Positions 7,047-12,131 of a DNA stretch of 12,131 nucleotides are shown in pieces; the first letter of the stretch is position 1; each line of letters begins with the position of its first letter. Where the stretch lies: NCBI GenBank assembly GCA_020025915.1, contig JAHHRH010000041.1, positions 1 to 12,131 on the forward strand, written 5' to 3'. Source of the stretch: Sutterella sp. Its GTDB lineage: Bacteria > Pseudomonadota > Gammaproteobacteria > Burkholderiales > Burkholderiaceae_F. Under the pieces are notes generated by a model. It searched no databases. It saw only the letters and a program-made list of their open reading frames with translations, and was not told the origin of the DNA. The position numbers were made by a program, and so were the translations under genes.

Positions 7047-8858
7047 ATGATGGTCGAGTGTGATCCTAAACTCTCGATTCGGTTTAAAAATGGCGAAGAG
7101 GCAGTGGATCTGCCTCTGTGGTCAGAGGGATGTGCGCCATTATTTGACGAGGTGGCCTTGCCTTGTGTGGATGCTGATGCGACTGTTGAATTTTTGTTGC
7201 AAGGCATTGCCGTTCCTCGTTTTTTGGTCAGTGTGGCTATTGGAGATGTCTCGATTGCTGTGTCATCCTATGATGATCCACATGGCTTACGTCTCGTACC
7301 CACCGAGACGGCTTCTCCCTTCACAGACACCATTGGTCTAGCAAAGCTCACAATTACAGTCAATTTTGGACCGAACGAAAGAGATATCTATGAGGCGATG
7401 CCCATTAGGGTTCGCCTGCAACCAGGGTTAGCCGCTGAAAATTTGATGGCTATGTCTGCGACGGTCGATACGCTCGCTGATGCGATCTTCGGTAACGACC
7501 AGATGCAAACAAGGACATTGGACGATGCGCTTGAGGCGCGCTTAAGGTTCTTATCTGAAGTGGCTGATCTTTATGATCGTTACTATCCGTATTTCAGAGA
7601 ACAACCGCGACACCGTTTGTCGATGGTGGTCACGCGTCAAAATATCGATCTCTTGAGAGAGGTGACGCCTGCTACCCTGCAGTGGATAGCAACGCATCCA
7701 TATGAATTGCAACAGGTGTCACAAGGAACGGGGGTTCGTAGCAGAGGTCGTACTTGGATGCCTCGTCATGTGCCTATGCGTACGACTGTGCAAGATCGCG
7801 ATATTGTTGAAAATCGTGCGGTCTTGGGCTTTGTGGCGAAATTGGTACAAGAGAGCAAGACTATAGTGGCTTCTTTGAAGACGCTTGAAGACAAAAGGGG
7901 GGATGCTGTCAGCCTGGCTAGAGCTTCTCGTATCCTTGAGTCGCAAATCCAAGCGATTGAAGAGGTAGGCCAGCGTTTACAACGTCTTGTGACGATTTAT
8001 CAGGATGCCCTAGGCGTACCTATTGAAGTACTCCAACGAGTGCCAGCCCCTACGGCGCACTTTTTAGAGACTGCGCAATATCGGCGTGTCTATGAATATA
8101 TGCGTCAGTGGTTTACGCTGCCACCGATTGATACCGATCGGATTGTGCAGCGCTTAATGAGTGTCACGAGTCCCAAGCTCTATGAATACTTCTCGTTAGT
8201 GACCTTTTTGCGTGGGCTTCATGCCGAAGGTTATGAACTCACGGGGCATGGGCTTCAAGTCTATGACTGGGCTGGGGGTTATTACGACGATCATCGCAGT
8301 TCGGCAAAAATCAATACTTTTGTCTTTACGAACGGTGAACGACGTGAAACCATTCGGCTTTGGTATGAACCCGTGATTGGTGGATTGCCTCATCAAGGTT
8401 GTGTGGGACCTAATGGCTTAGGTCTTTTTAGAGCAACAAGTTGGTCGATGAATTCGCGTGAACCAATGGTTCTTGAAACTAGTGAACGTTGTTGGTATTG
8501 GCCTGACTTTGTGGTTTCGCTTGAAGTCGACGGTCGCACGGCGTGGGGTGTTGTCGATAGTAAATATTCGACGATCAATACGGTCATCAGGTTTTACGGC
8601 GTTTCGCAGGTCTTTAAGTACTTGATGTCGTTACGTCCTATCAAAGCAGAAGACGTCTTTGCTGGGCTCTGGTTATGGTGCGGTAGTGTGACGCCGGATG
8701 CGAGCCAAGAAGGGTCTTTCTTTGATGTGGCTGAAGCTGGCGGCGTCATGATGACGCCAGACTTAGTATTACGTCGCTTGAATGGTTTGATGCCTAATGA
8801 CGGCGGGGTCGTAAATGAAATTGTTAATCGTCTTCGTGCGGTTTTGGCTCATAGATAA
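7047..8858 (+). CDS. McrC-like protein: DUF2357 plus PD-(D/E)xK nuclease
   Basis: A 603-residue partner of the upstream NTPase. The N-terminal about 200 residues are beta-rich and unrecognised. A DUF2357-type segment follows, with the DxxVENRAVLGFV signature (VENR at 254-257) and a coiled coil at about 275-318. The C-terminal nuclease starts with the SPKLYEYFSLVTFL helix (378-391). Its active site reads PDF (D487), then 17 residues on VVDSK (D504, K506), then QVFKY (Q521, Y525); this is a complete PD-(D/E)xK set, so the nuclease is probably active. Family knowledge: McrC binds the McrB hexamer, stimulates its NTPase and cuts nucleic acid. The gene starts 12 nt after the NTPase stop with two ATGs in a row and only a weak GTGAG, so it probably depends on translational coupling. 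Whether DNA or RNA is the target cannot be told. Confidence 0.87.
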   Translation: MMVECDPKLSIRFKNGEEAVDLPLWSEGCAPLFDEVALPCVDADATVEFLLQGIAVPRFLVSVAIGDVSIAVSSYDDPHGLRLVPTETASPFTDTIGLAKLTITVNFGPNERDIYEAMPIRVRLQPGLAAENLMAMSATVDTLADAIFGNDQMQTRTLDDALEARLRFLSEVADLYDRYYPYFREQPRHRLSMVVTRQNIDLLREVTPATLQWIATHPYELQQVSQGTGVRSRGRTWMPRHVPMRTTVQDRDIVENRAVLGFVAKLVQESKTIVASLKTLEDKRGDAVSLARASRILESQIQAIEEVGQRLQRLVTIYQDALGVPIEVLQRVPAPTAHFLETAQYRRVYEYMRQWFTLPPIDTDRIVQRLMSVTSPKLYEYFSLVTFLRGLHAEGYELTGHGLQVYDWAGGYYDDHRSSAKINTFVFTNGERRETIRLWYEPVIGGLPHQGCVGPNGLGLFRATSWSMNSREPMVLETSERCWYWPDFVVSLEVDGRTAWGVVDSKYSTINTVIRFYGVSQVFKYLMSLRPIKAEDVFAGLWLWCGSVTPDASQEGSFFDVAEAGGVMMTPDLVLRRLNGLMPNDGGVVNEIVNRLRAVLAHR

Positions 8859-8869
8859 AGAGGACAAAG

Positions 8870-9071
8870 GTGTTTTTTCGATGTTCAACCTCTGAACTGC
8901 CTCAGGCGATTTATCTAGGTAATGAACTGTTAACGGCTGAGGCTATGACAGTGCGATGCAAAAGCATTGCGTGCGGTTGAGGTTTGGCGGGAAACGAACG
9001 TCAATGCATGTTATCGACGATTGGCTGAAGCCAATATCGGCTTGAACGATAGACGGAAAAAATCAGCCTAA
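8870..9071 (+). pseudogene. Possible small third gene of the operon, interrupted by a frameshift
   Basis: GAGGA lies 5 nt before a GTG at 8870, which is 11 nt after the McrC-like stop. That frame runs 36 codons to TGA at 8978. A second frame, shifted by one base at the AAAA run near 8960, continues from there to TAA at 9069 with protein-like content (ALRAVEVWRETN...NDRRKKSA). Removing one A would fuse them into a product of about 66 residues ending 17 nt before a strong terminator. This may be a decayed or miscalled gene, a programmed frameshift, or chance. No family is recognised. Apart from this and a 7-bp inverted repeat (8899-8905 with 8937-8943), I see nothing in the 304-nt gap. Confidence 0.3.
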
Positions 9072-9088
9072 CGGCTATTGCAACCAAA

Positions 9089-9124
9089 ACAAATGCCCGA
9101 CGTCGGTGGACGTCGGGCATTTGT
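9089..9124. terminator. Strong terminator between the McrBC-like operon and the flavoprotein gene
   Basis: A 16-bp perfect inverted repeat (ACAAATGCCCGACGTC and its complement, GGTG loop) lies between converging genes. Minus-strand transcription from the flavoprotein gene runs from the hairpin into TTTTGG. On the plus strand the T-run is short (ATTTGTGG), so termination is best for the minus strand but probably works both ways. Confidence 0.85.
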
Positions 9125-9162
9125 GGTTATGTCAAGCGGTAATTAACGTGATAGGCAGTCGA

Positions 9163-10593
9163 TTACTTCTTGGTAGACTGATCAGCCTGAACAGCGTAGA
9201 TGTAGGACTGCTGACCTGCGATACGGCCAAATGTCACGATATCAGCTTGGGCATTTCCGCCTAAACGGTTGGCGCCGTGGACGCCGCCCGTGATTTCACC
9301 TGCGGCGAAGAGCCCCGGGATGACCTGCCCCTTAGCATTGTAAACCTGGGTCTTCGAGTCGATCTTGATACCGCCCATTGTGTGGTGGACAGCCGGGGTC
9401 ACCATGATGGCGTAGAAAGGACCCTTGTCAAGGTCACGCGGCATGTCGGCACGACCGAAAGCGTCCTTGCCAGCGGCCTTGCCCTGCTTCCAGGCGTCAA
9501 GAGTGGCCTTGAGCGTTGCGGCATCGACACCCATCTTCTGAGCGATTTCGTCCATCGTGGCGCCCGTTAAGCAGAAGGACTGCTTGATGTACTTGTTAGT
9601 CGCCTTCAAGGACTTCTGCATTTCGGAGTCGAAGAAGAGGTAAGCTACACCGTCCTTCTGCTTCAAGATCGCAGCAGACACGGCGTCGCGGGTATTGAGT
9701 TCGTTGAAGAAGCGCTTGCCTTCCTTGTTGATGAGGACAGCGCCGTTACCGCGAACGGCTTCGGTGATCATTTCGCCAACCTTAGGTACAACGGTCGGAT
9801 GGGTCTGGATCTGATCCATATCGATGAGCTGAGCACCAGCCTTTTCAGCAAGCTTGATGCCGTCGCCCGTAGCGCCTGGATGGTTCGTCGTCGCGAAGCC
9901 CTTCAGACGAGAGACATACTTAGTGACGAGTTCGTTGTTGGCACCGAAGCCACCTGCGGCGTCAACAACAGCCTTGGCGTGAATCGTGTAGGTGCCATCC
10001 TTCTTGCTCGTGACCTTAAGACCAGCAACCTTGCCGTCCTTCATGATGATTTCAGTCGCGGTCGTGTTGGTGCGAAGGTCGATATTGCGAGTCTTGGCAG
10101 CGGTGTAAAGCGTACGGATGACTTCAGGGCCGACCAAAGCACCACCAGTTGGGCGATGCGTACGAGCCTGAGAAGCACCGGCCATCAAGCCAACGTCACG
10201 GAGGTCGCCGCCCAATGCGAGCAACCATTCCACAGAGGGACCAGCCCCCTGAACAAGCGTGCGAACAAGTTCAGGATCATTGCGCCAGTGGCCACCCTTC
10301 ATTGTATCGTAGAAAGCGATTTCAACGGAATCCTTCGTGCCTTTGGCAGCCTGAAGCGCTGTGCCGGCAGCGTTAAGACCACCAGCGGCACGGATCGTGT
10401 TGCCACCAACCATGGCCATCTTTTCAACGACGACAACCTTGGCACCGAGATTATGAGCCTGAACAGCGGCAGAGAGACCAGCACCACCTGCACCGATAAC
10501 GGCGACGTCGACGGTAATATCTTCAGCAGCGTTGGCGGCGCCGACGCAACCCATGGCGGCAGCAACAGCCGAGGCAATCAAAATCTTCTTCAT
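9163..10593 (-). CDS. Exported FAD flavoprotein, fumarate-reductase type (haem-less flavocytochrome c)
   Basis: A 476-residue protein with a signal peptide (KK, hydrophobic core, ANA-A cut near residue 23), so periplasmic. The FAD-binding GAGGAG is at 34-39. By comparison with Shewanella flavocytochrome c3, all active-site residues I could align are present: H265, M275, T277, E278, R281, the proton donor R302, H404 (HHTMGG) and R443 (ANRLGGNA). A methionine at 275 fits fumarate rather than urocanate, where the related enzyme has tyrosine. The closing AGEITGGVHGANRLGGNA is typical. There is no CxxCH haem domain and no FMN-binding domain, so electrons must arrive from a separate carrier; the divergently encoded FMN protein is the obvious candidate. 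The start is clear (AAGGAG 8 nt upstream). The substrate is assigned by analogy; other unsaturated acids remain possible. Confidence 0.9.
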   Translation of the reverse strand: MKKILIASAVAAAMGCVGAANAAEDITVDVAVIGAGGAGLSAAVQAHNLGAKVVVVEKMAMVGGNTIRAAGGLNAAGTALQAAKGTKDSVEIAFYDTMKGGHWRNDPELVRTLVQGAGPSVEWLLALGGDLRDVGLMAGASQARTHRPTGGALVGPEVIRTLYTAAKTRNIDLRTNTTATEIIMKDGKVAGLKVTSKKDGTYTIHAKAVVDAAGGFGANNELVTKYVSRLKGFATTNHPGATGDGIKLAEKAGAQLIDMDQIQTHPTVVPKVGEMITEAVRGNGAVLINKEGKRFFNELNTRDAVSAAILKQKDGVAYLFFDSEMQKSLKATNKYIKQSFCLTGATMDEIAQKMGVDAATLKATLDAWKQGKAAGKDAFGRADMPRDLDKGPFYAIMVTPAVHHTMGGIKIDSKTQVYNAKGQVIPGLFAAGEITGGVHGANRLGGNAQADIVTFGRIAGQQSYIYAVQADQSTKK

Positions 10594-10622
10594 GAAACTT
10601 ACTCCTTAGTCAAAATTGTGTA

Positions 10623-10668
10623 TTGCCGCATTTGCGATGTAAAAAGATATCATACATGGGTGCGGCAA
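10623..10668. repeat. Inverted repeat in the flavoprotein upstream region
   Basis: Arms TTGCCGCA (10623-10630) and TGCGGCAA (10661-10668) are perfect complements. A nested ATGTA/TACAT pair (10637-10641 and 10653-10657) lies within. It sits 30-75 nt before the flavoprotein start and could be an operator or a hairpin in the mRNA leader. No binding family is recognised. The rest of the 442-nt divergent gap (10594-11035) holds short palindromes such as AGAGGCCTCT (10755-10764) and the promoter of the FMN-carrier gene. I found no convincing promoter for the flavoprotein. Confidence 0.45.
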
Positions 10669-10911
10669 ATCGATGACCCTAGTCTTGGTCGAGTTCATCG
10701 CGTATATGTAACTATATAGAACTCTGTCCAAGTTATTCCGCTTCGGAAATGTTAAGAGGCCTCTGTGGTTTTATTTGACTCAAAAAAGTGTTGATAAATT
10801 GAGAAACATCTGACTGTCATAGATTAGAACTAAAGGCGTATTAGATAAGGACTTTGGACGGAACGTTTACTCATAGAGGCGTTTTACTTTTGAAACAATT
10901 GGGTAAGTTTT

Positions 10912-10940
10912 TTGCAAATCTTCTTTTTATACTGTGATAT
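10912..10940 (+). promoter_or_regulatory. Probable promoter of the FMN-carrier gene
   Basis: TTGCAA (10912-10917) and TGATAT (10935-10940) are 17 bp apart in an AT-rich stretch. A start near 10947 would leave a leader of about 89 nt. That leader contains a small GGTGGG/CCTACC hairpin with a 7-nt loop and the GAGG ribosome binding site 10 nt before ATG. The -10 box is a weak match. Confidence 0.45.
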
Positions 10941-11035
10941 GATCTAGTTTGCTTTCGCTGGTGGGATATAAACCTACCGAAGATACGCACAACTTTGATA
11001 GAACAACAAATCAATTTCATTGAGGTTTTCCCATC

Positions 11036-11368
11036 ATGATGAAGAAGTTTATCGTCCTTTCCGCTGCCGCTCTCGTTGCTGCTGGTGCTCAGGCTGCCTC
11101 CTACAAGGACGGTTCCTATACGGGTGAAGGCCAGGGTCGCGAATCCAAGATTGAAGTGAAGGTTGACGTTGCTGGCGGTAAGATTGCTGGTGTCACGGTC
11201 ACGAAGCACGGCGAGACGGACATGATCATCGCTGCTCCGATCGAAATGATGCTTCCCGAAATCGTTGCCAAAAATGGCGTCGAAGGCGTTGAATCTGTTT
11301 CTGGCGCCACCGAATCTAGCCGTGGCATCAAGGAAGCTGTTGTGAACGCTTTGTCCAAGGCTCAGTAA
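11036..11368 (+). CDS. Exported FMN-binding electron carrier (FMN_bind domain)
   Basis: A 110-residue protein: a signal peptide (KKF, hydrophobic stretch, AQAA cut near residue 21) followed by a single FMN_bind domain. Domain marks are YKDGSYTGEGQG (23-34), the GKIAGVTVTKHGET strand-turn (48-61), and the flavinylation motif SGATESS (89-95). T92 is the residue expected to carry covalently attached FMN, added by the transferase ApbE after export. The last helix is GIKEAVVNALSKA. Role: a small periplasmic electron carrier, very probably donating to the flavoprotein encoded divergently. In Shewanella and other species the two domains can be fused. The start could be ATG 11036 or the adjacent ATG 11039. 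No apbE or quinol-oxidising partner lies in the window. Confidence 0.92.
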   Translation: MMKKFIVLSAAALVAAGAQAASYKDGSYTGEGQGRESKIEVKVDVAGGKIAGVTVTKHGETDMIIAAPIEMMLPEIVAKNGVEGVESVSGATESSRGIKEAVVNALSKAQ

Positions 11369-11412
11369 TTCGTTGAGAGTGCCGAACACGCTTCGGAATT
11401 TGCTTAAATAGG

Positions 11413-11442
11413 GGGGATGCTTTTTTGAGGCGTCCCCTTTTT
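11413..11442 (+). terminator. Intrinsic terminator of the FMN-carrier gene
   Basis: GGGGATGC (11413-11420) pairs with GCGTCCCC (11430-11437), with one G-T pair and a 9-nt loop. Five or more T's follow directly. It starts 44 nt after the stop codon. An IS200/IS605 element appears to begin within a few bases of its T-run. Confidence 0.85.
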
Positions 11443-11461
11443 ACCCAATTGCGCTGTAAAG

Positions 11462-11484
11462 CTCCGTCCTCCTTCAGGTCGGAG
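11462..11484. repeat. Subterminal hairpin at the left end of the IS200/IS605 element
   Basis: Arms CTCCG-T-CCT (11462-11470) and AGG-T-CGGAG (11476-11484) pair with one T-T mismatch around a CCTTC loop. Imperfect hairpins close to each end are the recognition sites of single-stranded Y1 transposases. It lies about 22 nt beyond the end of the tnpA remnant. Confidence 0.6.
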
Positions 11485-11506
11485 ATATAAGCCGCTCAGT
11501 TTTAGG

Positions 11507-11916
11507 TTAACCAGGCGTCTCCTGATTTTCAATGGATGTCTTAATCATCGAGAAGGGAGCTCCGCCGCAGCAAGCTGCGAAATAAGAAGGCAATCATAGG
11601 CATGATCCAAAGCCTCTTTCGAACCGAGTCTGCGGTTGCTTTCGAAACATTCGGCTCAAAACGCCCTTGAGACTGTTGACGAGCTTCGAAATGGAAACAG
11701 TGGGAGGATAGTTCACAAGCAGGTGCACGTGATTCCGCTCGCCGTTCATTTCGACAAGCTCTGCATTGAAATCCTTGCAGACGCTCTCAAAGATGTCTTT
11801 GAGGAATCCAAGTTGATCTGCTGAAAAGCGTGCACGCCTATATTTTGTCACGAAGACTAAAAGAACGTGCATCATGAATACACAGTGTTTTCCTCGCGAA
11901 CATTGGTGTTTTGCAT
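11507..11916 (-). pseudogene. tnpA: tnpA remnant: Y1 (HUH) transposase of IS200/IS605
   Basis: The longest intact piece (11594-11875, 93 codons) shows the Y1 family core: VFVTKYRR, FNAELVEMNGERNHVHLLV with the metal-binding H-V-H, and SISKLVNSLKG. Three lesions mark it as dead. First, a good ribosome binding site (AAGGAGG, 4 nt before ATG 11916) opens a 14-codon frame, MQNTNVREENTVYS, that hits TGA one base out of frame with the core. Second, a TGA at 11594-11596 stands where the family has a tryptophan before SPSYF. Third, beyond that stop the same frame continues as LPSYFAACCGGAPF and MIKTSIENQ to a TAA at 11507. There the catalytic tyrosine of the usual YIExQ motif is serine. The family's usual product is about 130-140 residues, close to the reconstructed length. 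Confidence 0.85.
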
Positions 11917-11940
11917 CGGACCTCCTTTCGAAAGACCAAG

Positions 11941-11961
11941 TATAATGTAGGTATGATTATA
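11941..11961. promoter_or_regulatory. Overlapping divergent -10 boxes between tnpA and tnpB
   Basis: TATAAT at 11941-11946 reads on the plus strand, and its mirror ATTATA at 11956-11961 is TATAAT on the minus strand. The minus box gives a leader of about 33 nt for tnpA, containing its ribosome binding site. The plus box would start RNA almost on the tnpB ATG (11953). No good -35 boxes were seen on either side. Confidence 0.4.
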
Positions 11962-12131
11962 CGCCAAGGCTTTTCGTTCAAACTGAAACCCGACGGAGCT
12001 CAGGACAGGAAGATGTCCCGCTTCGCCGGTTGCACGCGTTGGGTGTACAACCAAGGACTCGTATGGAACGAAGAGTGTCGAACAGCGGATCCTGCCTTCC
12101 ATATCAGCTATGCGAAGCTTTGCTCTGAACT
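11953..12131 (+). CDS. tnpB: TnpB (IS605 OrfB) RNA-guided nuclease, N-terminal part
   Basis: The first 59 codons of a TnpB gene, cut by the window edge. The translation opens MIIRQGFSFKLKPDGAQ, and further on has RFAGCTRWVYNQGLVWNEEC. This is the typical TnpB start: a short beta strand, K-L-P, then a helix with G-x-x-R-x-V-Y-N. Family knowledge: TnpB is a transposon-encoded nuclease guided by an RNA from the element's right end; it favours element retention and is the ancestor of Cas12. The catalytic RuvC part is outside the window, so activity cannot be judged. No ribosome binding site with normal spacing is visible. It is divergent from the dead tnpA. Confidence 0.8.
   Translation, partial: MIIRQGFSFKLKPDGAQDRKMSRFAGCTRWVYNQGLVWNEECRTADPAFHISYAKLCSE

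Larger units (their letters stand above)
11445..12131. mobile_element. IS200/IS605-family element (left part, truncated by the window end)
   Basis: A broken Y1 transposase gene (minus) and a TnpB gene (plus) lie back to back, the IS605-type arrangement. Behind tnpA is an imperfect hairpin (CTCCG-T-CCT and AGG-T-CGGAG, 11462-11484) of the kind these transposases recognise near the element's ends. The tetranucleotide TTAC at 11441-11444 is the insertion target known for IS608 and directly precedes the hairpin region. I therefore place the left end near 11445, but this boundary is inferred. The right end is outside the window. Confidence 0.65.

Noticed and set aside
9799..10719. A 306-codon plus-strand frame opposite the flavoprotein gene.
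   Set aside because: It is antisense to a clearly recognised gene; its openness comes from the biased codon use of that gene, and the translation is low-complexity and unfamiliar.
10871..11389. A 172-codon minus-strand frame opposite the FMN-carrier gene.
   Set aside because: It is antisense to a well-supported gene with signal peptide and flavinylation motif, and its product resembles nothing.
11594..11596. TGA read as tryptophan (alternative genetic code), because it replaces a conserved Trp in TnpA.
   Set aside because: All other genes use TGG for Trp, the same tnpA also has a frameshift and a lost catalytic tyrosine, and the other evidence points to an ordinary pseudogene.
1..12131. CRISPR arrays, tRNA or rRNA genes.
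   Set aside because: No regularly spaced direct repeats, tRNA cloverleaf with TTC-loop signature, or rRNA-like sequence was seen on either strand.

Overview
The window looks like a piece of the chromosome of a host-associated betaproteobacterium, most likely of the Sutterellaceae (Sutterella/Parasutterella-like). I infer this from three things: moderate base composition, an exported haem-less fumarate-reductase flavoprotein lying beside a separate exported FMN-carrier protein (a gene pair this family has in many copies), and the lone molbindin. No 16S rRNA or core marker is present, so the taxonomy is an inference.

Left part (1-1330): a minus-strand single-TOBE molbindin gene with its own promoter and terminator, then a plus-strand CpXC-domain zinc-ribbon protein. 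This ends in a bidirectional terminator shared with the converging lysine permease gene lysP (1363-2826, minus). The 5' region of lysP can be read as an open frame, but it is a regulatory RNA. It holds a lysine riboswitch aptamer (3016-3206), an intrinsic terminator (2961-2983), and a second structured stretch that ends at the ribosome binding site.

Centre (3391-9124): an apparent defence module on the plus strand. A good promoter (TTGTGA, 17 bp, TATAAA) drives a 1171-residue McrB-like AAA+ NTPase, which has a large unrecognised N-terminal half, an acidic linker and coiled coils. A 603-residue McrC-like protein (DUF2357 plus PD-(D/E)xK nuclease) follows 12 nt later. This is a McrBC-type (type IV-like) system with a non-canonical sensing part. 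It may include a very short leader ORF before the first gene and a frameshifted small third gene after the second.

Right part (9089-11442): a divergent pair. On the minus strand is an exported FAD flavoprotein with every fumarate-reductase active-site residue I could check. On the plus strand is a small exported FMN_bind protein with the SGAT flavinylation motif. Together they suggest periplasmic reduction of fumarate or a similar unsaturated acid, with the FMN protein handing electrons to the flavoprotein.

End (about 11445-12131): the left part of an IS200/IS605-family element placed just behind the terminator of the FMN-carrier gene. Its tnpA is dead (frameshift, in-frame TGA, lost catalytic tyrosine). 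The divergent tnpB starts intact and runs off the window edge.
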